This document shows positions 33,741 to 47,615 of a DNA stretch of 64,000 nucleotides, piece by piece. Made by a program: the position numbers and the translations under genes. Every line of letters begins with the position of its first letter. Within the stretch, counting starts at the first letter, position 1. Source of the stretch: Heterostelium album PN500. Its lineage: Eukaryota > Evosea > Eumycetozoa > Acytosteliales > Acytosteliaceae. The stretch spans positions 930,001 through 994,000 of the forward strand of contig NW_008805074.1 of the NCBI RefSeq assembly GCF_000004825.1. Reading direction: 5' to 3'. Under the pieces are notes generated by a model. It searched no databases. It was not told where the DNA came from and was given only the letters and a program-made list of their open reading frames with translations.

Positions 33741-34007
33741 ATGGAACAACAGGTTGAACATGAAGAATTTAATTATCACTATCAAAATCTAAGTCAATCA
33801 TTCAGTGAATATGAAGCTAATGCCGATAATATTGAACTTATTCCAACTGTAAATCCCATTCCATTCACAACAACTACAACTACAACTACTTCAACAACGG
33901 CAGCAACAACATTTCATAATTTCAATGATTATTTAAACGATCAACAAGACATTTCACTTTATCCAACACTTGAATCAAGTAATATATCTGATTGTTTAGA
34001 TTATTGA
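33741..34007 (+). CDS. Possible displaced C-terminus of the FYVE-kinase, or a small separate gene
   Basis: Right after the CAA run that ends copy 1, a different frame is open for 88 codons from an ATG at 33741, giving an acidic, Thr-rich protein (FTTTTTTTTSTTAATTF, then DYLNDQQDISLYPTLESS). The composition is that of dictyostelid protein tails, not of random AT sequence. It may be a former in-frame tail cut off by a length change in the CAA repeat, a spliced alternative exon, or a small gene. The present sequence does not decide. Confidence 0.35.
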   Translation: MEQQVEHEEFNYHYQNLSQSFSEYEANADNIELIPTVNPIPFTTTTTTTTSTTAATTFHNFNDYLNDQQDISLYPTLESSNISDCLDY

Positions 34008-34361
34008 GATTAGACAAACTTGTAAATAAATAAATAAAAAATATTGTTTTTTTAATTTTGTGTCAACAAAAAAATTGAAAATATGAGTTCAACAAATTTA
34101 CAAAAATTTCTCATTTTTTTGTGAAAAGGGGGTGAAACTTGTTTTTTAATTTTTTGTTATACACAACCAAAGAATTAGTCTATTAGTTTATTTAAAATAT
34201 TTTTATTATTAAATATATATATATTAGATAGATTTTTATATTTATTTTTTTAATATATTAAAACAGAAAATAAATAAGTAGATTTTTTTAAAAAAAGAGA
34301 TAATAATAATTAATAGTAAAGTTTATATAGAGAAAAAAAAAAAAAACAAAAAAAAAATATA
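34008..34361. other. Spacer between the two FYVE-kinase genes
   Basis: AT-rich, with the A-rich leader of copy 2 from about 34330. No other feature is seen. Confidence 0.5.
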
Positions 34362-38250
<3,889 letters not shown>

Positions 38251-38412
38251 CAAACTAACAACAAATAACTTTAAATAGTTGGTCAAAAGATAAAATAATA
38301 AATAAATAAATGTATATAATAATAATTTAAATAGTTTCTTTTTTTTTTTTTTGGCTAATGGTTATTTGTTTTGTTGCTTTATTGTTGTTGTTGTTGATGT
38401 TGATGTTATTTG

Positions 38413-39462
38413 TTATTGGGATGGTGTAACTGATTTTGTAACTAAGTAATCACGTAGTAGATCATGTCCATAGACTGACGACAAGGCAATAGAGTCTTGA
38501 ATGGCTATCTCTTTTCGAGAGAGTGGTGATGAGTATAATACATCTAGGGCTTCGATATCATTGTTGAAAATAGCATTGAGAATTGCAACGTTTGAACAAC
38601 CCTCAGTTCTGTTCTCCAAGAGATATTTCGCAATGTCGGTGTGTTTGTTCATTATAGCCTGGTCGACTGCGCTCTTTGTACAACTGCTATCGGGAAGACC
38701 ATTGAGATACTTGACGATCTCCAAATAACCGTTGGATGCGGCGCTATCAATCGCCTGTGATGAAAATCCTTCGGTTCGGTTACTAATTAGGAATTTTACG
38801 ACACTGAGATGTCCGTTGGCTGCCGCAGAGTTTATCGCTTTCTGGGTTGCAGCTGATCCCCAGCTGTGAAGGAACTCCACAATCTCAAGGTAACCGCGCT
38901 CCGACGCGTAGTCTATCAACTGCGAGCTGTGATCGGACATGATACCACTGAGATATTGGACCAACTCTAGATTGCCACTGATGACACTACTGTACATCAC
39001 CATCGATTTCAACTGACTCTCATAGAGCTGTGCGTTGTCCACCAGGTAGCGAACGACAGGGAGATGACCGCCATAGCACGCCGACGACAACTCCTTGCCG
39101 TTGAAATAAATATATTTGGTAAAGGCACCCTTTTCATTTAGATTCTTGTTGTTTTGTTTCTCCAACTCATAGAAGTACTCAACGACGTTGAGATAGCCGC
39201 GCATCGCAGCCACCTCAACAAAGCACTCGCTCGGAACCTGTAAATCCAGTAGTGGAACCTTCATTAGCAGATCTAGATAACCATGATAGGCCATGTGTCT
39301 CGGTTTCTTTAGTATATCCTCCCATTTATAGCTGCCTTTACCAATTCTTTTGTTGATTAGCGCCACATGTTTAAATATATCCTTTCTGAGCACTAAAACC
39401 TTTAAAATAGTTTGAAATGTAGCTGGTTGTTTAGTACTGTTGATTGGTAAAGCACTGCTCAT
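38413..39462 (-). CDS. Ankyrin-repeat protein (dictyostelid type)
   Basis: Intronless, 349 residues. The N-terminal 90 residues (ILKVLVLRKDIFKHVALINK, WEDILKKPRHMAYHGYLDLL) match the usual leader of a large dictyostelid ankyrin family. At least six degenerate ankyrin units follow, each with a pattern such as AAANGHLSVVKFLISNR, SAASNGYLEIVKYLNGL and ASERGYLEIVEFLHSW. It is probably a protein-interaction scaffold. No enzymatic or membrane feature is present, and the partner is unknown. It converges on copy 2 of the FYVE-kinase. Confidence 0.88.
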   Translation of the reverse strand: MSSALPINSTKQPATFQTILKVLVLRKDIFKHVALINKRIGKGSYKWEDILKKPRHMAYHGYLDLLMKVPLLDLQVPSECFVEVAAMRGYLNVVEYFYELEKQNNKNLNEKGAFTKYIYFNGKELSSACYGGHLPVVRYLVDNAQLYESQLKSMVMYSSVISGNLELVQYLSGIMSDHSSQLIDYASERGYLEIVEFLHSWGSAATQKAINSAAANGHLSVVKFLISNRTEGFSSQAIDSAASNGYLEIVKYLNGLPDSSCTKSAVDQAIMNKHTDIAKYLLENRTEGCSNVAILNAIFNNDIEALDVLYSSPLSRKEIAIQDSIALSSVYGHDLLRDYLVTKSVTPSQ

Positions 39463-40210
39463 TTATATAATAATGAAATAATTGTAAAATAAAAAACAAC
39501 AAAAAATAGAAAATAAAGATAAAAGCAATTTTGAAAAAAATCTATTGTTGTTAGTCAAAAAAAAAATAAATGAAAAAAAAAATTTCTAATAAAAAATTTA
39601 ATTCACATACTATATTAATAAATCTTATCATATCGGCAGTGTTAAAACTAGAATTAATTTACTTTTCATTGGTATAATAAATTATTCTTATGAAAATGTT
39701 AACTGACCATTATTATTCCCTTTGACGAAACTTGACCTTTTTAATTTTATAATAAAGATAAAATAAATAAAACTATCTATTTTAGTTCGAAATATTATTA
39801 TAAAGTTATTTTGGTGTATCAGAATGAAGTTGAAGACTATTAATAAAATGAGTGTTAATTCACATCATTATATCATCTTTTTAAGCAAGAAAATAAAAAG
39901 TTTGACTTTTAATCTATATTGATTTTACAGATGTTGAAATAAAATAAAATATTTTTAGATATAGTGTTTGATAGATTGTACAGATAATATCTGTGATTTA
40001 AAGTTAACCTACATACCCAATATATGACCATTTTTATGAAACAGTCGTTTCGTTTTTTTTTTTTTTTTAATTTTAAAAAAAAAAAATTTAAAGACACAAA
40101 AATTATTCAGAGCAACTTTAATCGTAATTCAAACACAATCAGATAACTTTTCACCTGAAATCATTATTATTTTATTTACAAAAAATAAAATAATTATATA
40201 TTGTTTAAAG
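39463..40210. other. Divergent spacer
   Basis: Promoter region between the ankyrin gene and the RRM-like gene. It is AT-rich with A and T tracts near 40050-40090. No RNA gene or conserved frame was recognised. Confidence 0.5.
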
Positions 40211-42179
40211 ATGATGTTGAATAGAATAAAAAATAGTGGTAACTCTATCTATTACCAATCAAGAAAGAGTTTTTGTCAATTACATAACTACTATCAATAT
40301 AGTTCTTCGTCATCATCATCATCTACAACCAACGACAATAACAACAACAACATTCAAGACAACAATACACATACATTAAACGATCTATCTTCCAATCCAA
40401 AATCTGATAAAAATGATAATATAGGTATGTAATATATATATATATATATAAGAGTGATCTATTTATCTTAATAAGATGAGAAATGACTTATTTTACTAAT
40501 AATAATAATGCAAATGAAATTAAAATAAAAATAATTATGTTTAGCTTCAATTTTTACTAGATTATTTGGTAAAACCAATGAAGATCCAAAGATAAACCCA
40601 ACAGTCGATCCAAAGTCAATCGATCAAGAGGAATTACAAACAAAGAAACAACAGAACCCACAACGTAAACAAGTTCAAGCTCAATTCTATTCGGTATTCT
40701 CTGAGGATGCAAAGAACAAACAAGATGAAGAACAAACAATAGCAGCAGCAGAAGCAACAGAAGCAAAAGTACAACCAAAGAGAGAGAAGAAATCACTCTT
40801 TGGTATCGATGTCGACAATGAAATCGACGACCAATTTATCAACGATCTAAAAGAATCACATCCGACTCCATTCGACGTAGACTCATCTGTTTTCAAACAA
40901 CATCGATCCAAACAAGAACCAACCAAACCAATATTCCCACTTGTAGATCTCAGCATAAATGAAAATAACAACACTGGCAACACCAACTACAGTAATAATA
41001 AGAGAAAGATATCATTCAAAGAGGAAACAGATTTAGATCAAGAAATAGATAGAAAATCAACAGTACAATCATCATCATCATCATTTAGAGAAAATAATAG
41101 TCGTTTCGAATCAGATATGACTGTGGAATTAGATGAACTTCCAATGTCAGACTACACCAATTTGGTACAAGAGTATCATACGATGTTGGAGCAATGCAAA
41201 GTTTCAGGTGCAGCACCACAATTCAAACAACTTAATTTTATGATTGAAAACGTTCCACTGGATATGGAGGAGATGGACATGAACGAAGTGCTTCAAAAGA
41301 ACTTTGCCTATCCGATCGACGATCTCTACTGCGAGTTCATTCACGATCACTCACTCAAAGGCGATATCCTCTCGATGCTGGTGGTTCTTCGCTACCACAC
41401 TAACCGTGTCGGTCAAGACATGGATCAAATCTTAGAGAAAATCAACGAGTCCGTCGAGAAACCTGCATCCGTCGAGGAAATGGATGAGAAACAAAGATTG
41501 ATCGATGCAGATTCATCACCAGAGACTATTTATGAGAAATTCAAACTTTACGGTATTATTTGTAAGGTAAGTTAGTGTTTGTTGCTCGAGAAATAACCAG
41601 AGAATATTCAAAGTTGAATCATCATTCTAACTAACAACTAATATGATAAATAAACTTTAGGGTGTAAGATACAAGACAGTTTCACCGAAATCGATGATGA
41701 CTTTGAAAGTCAGTCGTATTCCAGTGTCGGTCAATGAAGAGCTATTGAGAAGTCATTTGGAGGATAGAGTATCGACACTCGCAAACAATCCATACAAGAT
41801 TCTTTTCATAAAGAATTTGAAGAATGCACACGTCGAAGATAATTCGGCACACTCTGGCAGCTGCTATATCAACTTTAGTAGTCATCTCGATGCTCTACAG
41901 GCATTCGCTGGTTTGCATAGCATCAGCTACGATAGAAAAACATTGGTTGCCAAGTGGAGCAGAAAGATCTTCAGTGACGGTTCCGATTCGTCCAACCTCC
42001 AAACTAAGCTCGCCAGTGCCAAAGCCAAGAACTTCAAAGAGCTTGCAATGTTGAAAAAAGTCATGGATCTAAGTGCCGAGAATGAACTTCTCAAGAGTCA
42101 ATTGGAGGCTAAATCAGCTAGATCTACAAAACCAAAGCAAAGTTCCACAAGAAAGAGAATTGTAGAGTCAACCATTTAA
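40211..42179 (+). CDS. RRM-like protein with possible mitochondrial leader
   Basis: Three exons, 40211-40424, 40545-41566 and 41661-42179, giving 584 residues. The N-terminus (MMLNRIKNSGNSIYYQSRKS) is basic, free of acids and rich in hydroxyl residues, like a mitochondrial presequence. A low-complexity linker follows. A helical region (MDMNEVLQKNFAYPIDDLY, GDILSMLVVLRYHTNRV) resembles no family I know. Near the C-terminus an RRM-like fold is suggested by MTLKVSRIPVSVNEELLRSH, SGSCYINFSSHLDALQAFAG and KTLVAKWSRK. The chain ends in a Lys/Glu helix and basic tail. Organelle RNA metabolism is a reasonable guess, not shown. Confidence 0.75.
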
Positions 42180-42329
42180 AAATAAAACTAAAAATAAAAA
42201 AACTTTTTTTTGTTTTTTTATTATTTTTCATTTCCTATATTTTTTTTTTTTTCTTAAGTTCGTTAATTAGCTTTTATACCATTATTATTATTATTTATAG
42301 ACAAGTAGTGATATCAAAAGTAGATAAAG

Positions 42330-43219
42330 ATGTCTGAATCCTCACAACCACAACAAGTAAATCTTGCTGCATTATCATTGGAGCAACTCGAAATGGTTAA
42401 AGAACAAGTTGAGAATGTAGGTCTAAGAAGAAGCGATTGCTTATAGATTGTGTATAGCAATTGCACATCTAACAGAATGACGAAACACTTATCTTTTGAG
42501 CTAGTATATAGCTCAAAGATGCCATGACACATACAATCGTAATGATGTATCATATTGTTTTCTAATATCATATATCACATTAAACAACAATCGTTTAGGA
42601 AATTCAAACACTTTCAGACTCGATGTTACAATTGAAGCATGCTGCCACCAAATATCTAGAGGCAAAGGAAGCTATTCAAGGTTTAGCTGGTGCTGAAGGA
42701 AAAGAGATTTTAGTACCACTTACTTCATCGGTAAATATCAAACTATCATATCTCTAGATCTACCAACTATCTTGACAGATTGCAATGCAATATACAATTC
42801 AATACTTACAATACATTCGATATATTCAATATATCTATATATATATAGTTATATTTACCAGGTAAAATAAATTGTAAAGATAAAGTTATGGTTGATATTG
42901 GTACTCAATACTTTATTGAAATGGTATGTTATATAAAGGATGATCATCATCATCGTCGTCATCATCATCAATATGATGGTTTATTTTTGTAACACTAAGT
43001 TATTAATAATTATTTCTTTTTATTATTGATGATGGTCAATAGGATTTAGAGCAAGGTCAAGGTTTTACAAATAGAAAAGTACAATTAATTCAAGATCAAG
43101 TCAACAAGGTACAACAAGCAGTCAATGTAAAAAGAAATCATTTAGATCAAATCATTCAAGTTGCTCAACAAAAGATACAATTAATTAAACAACAACAAGC
43201 CGCTGCAGCAAAGAAATAA
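42330..43219 (+). CDS. pfdn5: Prefoldin subunit 5
   Basis: Four short exons, 42330-42416, 42599-42730, 42849-42923 and 43043-43219, giving 156 residues; every junction is in phase 0. Prefoldin is the hexameric chaperone that passes unfolded actin and tubulin to the CCT chaperonin, and subunit 5 is one of its two alpha-type subunits. The chain begins NLAALSLEQLEMVKEQVENE (coiled-coil helix), then the hairpin core ILVPLTSSLYLPGKINCKDK and VMVDIGTQYFIEMD, then a second helix (FTNRKVQLIQDQVNKVQQ) ending AAAAKK. Length and order match human PFDN5 (154). The first intron (182 nt) is the longest and is itself strongly folded. Confidence 0.94.
42417..42598 (+). ncRNA. Candidate structured RNA inside prefoldin 5 intron 1
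   Basis: Two strong hairpins lie in this intron. The first pairs GCGATTGC with GCAATTGC and inner TATA with TATA (about 42433-42464). The second pairs ATCTTTTGAGCTA with ATAGCTCAAAGAT (about 42491-42521). Between them is ACAGAA, which fits the ANANNA H box, and ACA follows the second hairpin. This is the layout of an H/ACA snoRNA. The H box lies too close to the upper stem for a standard guide pocket, so the call is tentative. Confidence 0.3.
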
Positions 43220-43622
43220 ATAAATTTAATAAACAAAAAAACAAACTATATATATATAATATACATATTTAAACCAAAACTCTTCTTTAATCTATATTTG
43301 TTTGTTCAAATTACTATGTTCTAAATCAATTAATTAACTAATTAAAAAAAAAATCTAATCTAAATTTTGTTTCATAGATGTGACTAACATTATGATTGTT
43401 ATTATATAATTTATTTGTTGATGTTGTTTTGTTGAGCCAATCGTATTCTATTTATTATTGACCAATGTGATTCCAATATACAAAATTCTATATATATTTT
43501 AATTTAAGTAAGTAATAGGTTAGTAATGTAAGTATTTGTTTATATTATATTCAATGTTAATAACAAACAAACAAACAAACAATACAAACGTTTTAATTTT
43601 ATTACTAGGTGTTCTTTTAGAT
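43220..43622. other. Spacer between convergent genes
   Basis: 3' flanks of prefoldin 5 and OST4. A (CAAA)n run lies near 43565-43580. The strand-plus frame at 43536 is a shadow of OST4. Confidence 0.5.
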
Positions 43623-43742
43623 TTAATCACGCTTTTGGTGAGCAACTGGAGTGGCGGTCAAGAAATGATAGGCAACAATAAGAATCATTGCAATTGCACC
43701 CATAGAGTTGGCCAATAATGAGAGTTGGGTATCGGTGATCAT
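43623..43742 (-). CDS. ost4: Oligosaccharyltransferase subunit OST4
   Basis: Intronless, 39 residues. It is the tiny membrane subunit of the ER oligosaccharyltransferase, which holds the catalytic STT3 and Ost3-type subunits together in yeast. The chain starts MITDTQLSLLANSMGAIAM, very like human OST4 (MITDVQLAIFANMLG), continues with a single hydrophobic helix (ILIVAYHFLTA) and ends in a short basic tail (HQKRD). The Met-Ile-Thr-Asp start and the length (human 37) make the call firm despite the small size. It is the second subunit of this complex in the window, after OST48. Confidence 0.93.
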   Translation of the reverse strand: MITDTQLSLLANSMGAIAMILIVAYHFLTATPVAHQKRD

Positions 43743-44333
43743 CTTTTATTTTTGTTATATTAATAGAATATAAATAATAATGATAATAATAATATTTTTA
43801 TATTAATCAACTATTGCCTGACTCACTCAATCAAAGAGGTTCACAAAAAAAAAAAAAAAAAAGTCAAATCAAATGTTGTTTTTTTTTCAAAAAAGACTTT
43901 TAAGTAATTTAAATATTGAAAGATTACATCTTTTTTGACCATAAAATAATAATAACAAATAACAATGAAAATAATGAATAAATAATTATAATATATTTTG
44001 AATTGAAACGATCGTTCAACTCAACAAGCAATTCGATTTTTTGTCACTCGTAAAAAGAGAGAGGGACAAGCTTTTTTTTAAAAGTTTATCTAAAGATGAA
44101 ATAATAAAAATGAATAATATTTATCTAAAAAAGGTAGAATGTAGTGAAGTACACTAATCGAATACTATATCTGTAATTAATATTTGAGTGTTATACACAC
44201 ATTTAAAATAAATACACAATTGTGGATTTCAAGATAAAAACAACACAAAAAGATAAAAATAATGTGGTTAACACATACAGATATTTAAATAATTTTCATT
44301 TTCTGTTGTGCGTATATTTCTGTGTTGAGTGTG

Positions 44334-44391
44334 TGATATATATCTTCAAAAAATATGATAGATAGAGATAAATATTTTTGAAGATATATCA
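44334..44391. repeat. Inverted repeat, arms about 20 bp
   Basis: TGATATATATCTTCAAAAAA plus ATAT on one side pairs with ATATTTTTGAAGATATATCA on the other, with small length differences and a 15-base loop. Pairing includes the non-AT core CTTC/GAAG, so it is more than simple AT self-complementarity. It could form a hairpin in RNA or a protein-binding palindrome. Confidence 0.6.
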
Positions 44392-44654
44392 TGGTGTGTG
44401 TTTATTTTCTATCTTTGTGTCATTTATATGATTGATGTATCATTTAAGTGTATATCATTCAAAAGAATATTTCAATTCTGCCGTTTAACACACTCCAAAT
44501 TCAATTCCAAAGAAAGCAATTCAATTCCAATCCGAATAATACTTCCAATTTCGTATGACAACATTGGAGATTATCATTTCATTGAACTTATAACTCATTA
44601 TTAATCCTATTGTATAATTTTATATATTTTTTAGATAACTTTAAGAAAAATAAC

Positions 44655-44681
44655 TATTTTAGATCTATAGAATCTAAAATA
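44655..44681. repeat. Perfect palindrome, 10-bp arms
   Basis: TATTTTAGAT and ATCTAAAATA flank CTATAGA, about 125 bases before the aquaporin ATG. Position suggests a promoter element; no factor can be named. Confidence 0.5.
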
Positions 44682-44804
44682 TTTTGTAAACATAATAAAT
44701 AATAATAATAAAATAGTATAATATAATAAATTAAATTAAATTAAATAAATATTTTTCTCTATTTATAATTTTATATTCTATATAAATAAAAATAATATAA
44801 AACA

Positions 44805-45729
44805 ATGGCATTGTTTCCATTGATCACTAGGTATAGTAATTCCGATAAAAACAAGGTTATTGTGAAGGTACCAGAGTCAAAGCTAAGACAGTTCATTCGT
44901 CAGATGATTGCCGAGTTTATTGGAACTGCTTTCTTTGTTTTCATGGTGGTTGGATCTGTAGTATCTGCAACTTTCTTTCAAGCCGATGGAGTCATCCGTA
45001 TTGTTTTGATTGCTTTCATTCAAGCATTTTCACTTGCCACTATTGTTTGGTTCACTAGTGGTGTCTCTGGTTGTCAGTTGAATCCAGCTGTCACCTGTTC
45101 ATTGATTACCACCTCTCGTATGGGTTTCTTCAATGGACTTGCTTTCGTAATCATGCAAGCATGTGGTGCATTGGCCGGTGCTTCCTTGGCTAAAGCTGCT
45201 ACTCCAGGTCCATGTAAGTTTGTTATATCATTGATGAAAAAACGACAAACATAATGTTAATTCTTTTTCAATTAAAATAATTACTAACTAATTATTTTTT
45301 TCATTCTTTTTAGATGAAGGAGACCTAGGAGCAACAACAATCAATCCAGATATCAGTATTGCCAATGCATTCTTTTTAGAGTTTATGGCAACTTCTTTGT
45401 TGTGTATGGTTGTACTTTCTATGTCTGTGTTCAACGAGTGGGATCAACGTCTCGGTCGTTACGCTCCATTGGCTATTGGTTGCGCAGTGTATGCCGGTGT
45501 TGCTTTGTTAGGACCATGGACTGGTGGATCTTTGAATCCAGCTCGTTCATTCGGATCTGCAACACTCAGTGGTGTATGGCATGATCATTGGCTATACTGG
45601 GCCGCGCCAATTGCCGGTGGTATAGTAACCGGACTGGTCTGGAGATTCATCCTCAGAGAAAAGGTCGCACTTGTAGATCGTCCATATTCTGAATACGCAC
45701 CAAATAAATATGGTGTACCAAGAATGTAA
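44805..45729 (+). CDS. Aquaporin (MIP family)
   Basis: Two exons, 44805-45213 and 45314-45729, giving 274 residues. It forms a six-helix water or small-solute channel. Both pore motifs are present: NPA near residue 93 (CQLNPAVTCSL) and near 211 (GGSLNPARSFGSA). The Arg after the second motif is the selectivity-filter Arg. Helix 1 starts at FIRQMIAEFIGTAFFVFMVV. The intron falls in the central loop (GPCYEGDLGATTINPD). The length fits dictyostelid aquaporins such as AqpA and WacA, with short cytosolic ends. Whether it carries water or glycerol is not decided by the visible filter residues. Confidence 0.95.
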
Positions 45730-46018
45730 ATTCAACAAACAAACAAAATAATATTCACAATAATTAAATAATTATCTACCATATATCTAAATAATATACA
45801 TCCATTTTTAAAAATAAAATAAAATAAAAATAATTTTAAAAAACAAATAAATTCATTTTATTCACTTTTTTTTTAAAAACGACGAATCAATTTTTTAAAT
45901 TTATTTTTATTTTATTTTTTTTTTGAGAAACAAATTAGATTTGTTTAATTTATTTATCATTTTTTTCATAAAGTAGTAGTAGTAGTAGTACAAGTTATTA
46001 TTTAGTAGTAAAAGAAAA

Positions 46019-46540
46019 ATGGGAGATTCACTACCACAATTGTCAGATGCAATTCTGAATAACGATTATAATAAGGCGAAAGCATTGATTGAGAGTGGCA
46101 ATCACAAGTTGGATGAAGGTGATTTCGGTGGGCTGCAACCACTACACTTTTGTGCGAGAACAGGCAATGTCAAGATGGCACAACTGTTGGTTTCGAACGG
46201 TGCCAATATCAATGCAGAGAATCACTATGGATCGACACCTATACACGAAGCCGTCAGAAGAGGTGAAGTAGAGATGGTCAAGTTCCTACTGACTCAGAAC
46301 GCTGATCTTACCATCGGTGACATCGACGACAACACACCACTGCATTTGGCCATCATGTGTGAAGATGGTGAACTCATTCCAATCCTACTCGAGGCCGGTG
46401 CACCACTGGATCTCAAGAACAAAGACAACGACACACCCGCTCAAGTCACTCAAGATAAAGAGATTTTAGATTTCATCCAAGAATTCATTAAATATAAAGC
46501 TGAACAAAAGTTAAAACAACAACAACAACAACAATCATAA
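46019..46540 (+). CDS. Small ankyrin-repeat protein
   Basis: Intronless, 173 residues, almost entirely canonical ankyrin repeats: [60 protein letters not shown] and the capping [15 protein letters not shown]. The C-terminus is a charged helix with a CAA-encoded Gln run ([10 protein letters not shown]). The repeats are far closer to consensus than those of the 349-residue protein upstream, so the two are unrelated in origin. It is probably a binding module; the partner is unknown. Confidence 0.9.
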   Translation: MGDSLPQLSDAILNNDYNKAKALIESGNHKLDEGDFGGLQPLHFCARTGNVKMAQLLVSNGANINAENHYGSTPIHEAVRRGEVEMVKFLLTQNADLTIGDIDDNTPLHLAIMCEDGELIPILLEAGAPLDLKNKDNDTPAQVTQDKEILDFIQEFIKYKAEQKLKQQQQQQS

Positions 46541-47615
46541 TAATAATTCAATAATTTAATAATAGTAAATATATCATATTTAATAATTATGATATTTAAG
46601 AAATTGTAAAATAGTTAAACTTAACTACTACCTACCTACTTCAACTCCTTCTATCCAGCACTACTACATAGCCACAACAATAACTTTCTTCTGAAAAAAA
46701 AACCAAAACTATATAAACCAAAATCACAATAATCATAGATCTATTTTGATTCACGAAATACAATTTTTGTACAAACAACAACAATAACAGCAGCAACAAC
46801 AGAAAGAAAAAGACAAAACCAATTTCAAAAAAACAACGTGGCATTTCAAATTTAAATAAAACGAACCAGTTAATTGCAGGTGAGACATTTTAGCTACCTG
46901 AGGTGGTGTCTCACCTGACAACAGAAGAATTTCTTGTCTTGAGTATAAGATTTATTTGATAATTTGAATTATGATCCTTAATACTCAAGATACGCAAGTT
47001 GGATAGTTTTAGTTTGTAATTTTCCAACAAAACCAACAAACAACAATGAAAAAATAATTTTTAATATCCAATTATCTTATTTGAAGAAACCTTTTTTTTT
47101 AAAAAAATAAATAAATAAATAAATCAACAAAGTCTTCAATCGCAAAAATATTCACATCTTATAAAGATAATATATTTTCATTGTTTACAAAACGACTCCC
47201 TAAAACGTAAGAAATTTTTATAAAATTCAAAAAAATAAATTTAATTTCGAAAAAAAAAATTTAATTTAAAAAACATTAATCAACAATTTACTTCAATTTT
47301 TTTATGTTTTTCAAAATAAGATAGAAAAGCTAAATTAATAAGTTAACTAATTTAACCTTATTATTTAGATACATACGAGAAAGAAAGAATAATAATAATA
47401 ATAATTGTACATAATTTAATGTAAATAAATACATATAAAGAGAATATTAATTATTTAGAATAACATTACATAGATATATATATATATATAGATAGATAGA
47501 CATAATAAAATTACAGATAAAGGTTTTTTATTTTTTTTATTTTTTTAGATTAGTTTTGATTTTCATTTTTTATATCACACATTTTAAGTAATAGAATAAT
47601 AATAATAATAATAAT
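46541..47615. other. Spacer with three consecutive hairpins
   Basis: 1.1-kb spacer between two plus-strand genes. It includes the hairpin cluster at 46877-47026 listed separately, A/T tracts, and the leader of the WW-FYVE gene. A Leu-rich minus frame at 46641-46844 comes from CAA repeats. Confidence 0.5.
46877..47026. ncRNA. Candidate structured RNA with three hairpins
   Basis: Three adjacent inverted repeats: CAGGTGAGACA (46877) with TGTCTCACCTG (46907), perfect, with a smaller ACCTGAGGT palindrome in its loop; CTTG plus TCTTGAGTAT with ATACTCAAGA plus CAAG (about 46932-46999); and GTTGGA with TCCAAC (about 46998-47026). The segment is richer in G+C than its surroundings. ACAGAA between the first two fits an H box but no ACA sits at the right place. 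No snRNA, SRP or class I RNA motif was recognised. The strand is undetermined. Confidence 0.3.

Larger units (their letters stand above)
43743..44804. other. Divergent spacer with two palindromes
   Basis: Promoter region shared by OST4 and the aquaporin gene, AT-rich with an 18-base A tract near 43847. It contains a long inverted repeat at 44334-44391 and a 10-bp-arm palindrome at 44655-44681. A frame at 44398-44604 lacks an ATG start and coding character. Confidence 0.5.

Noticed and set aside
44398-44604. 68-codon frame upstream of aquaporin
   Set aside because: It has no ATG at its start, a composition like the spacer, and overlaps the end of an inverted repeat region.
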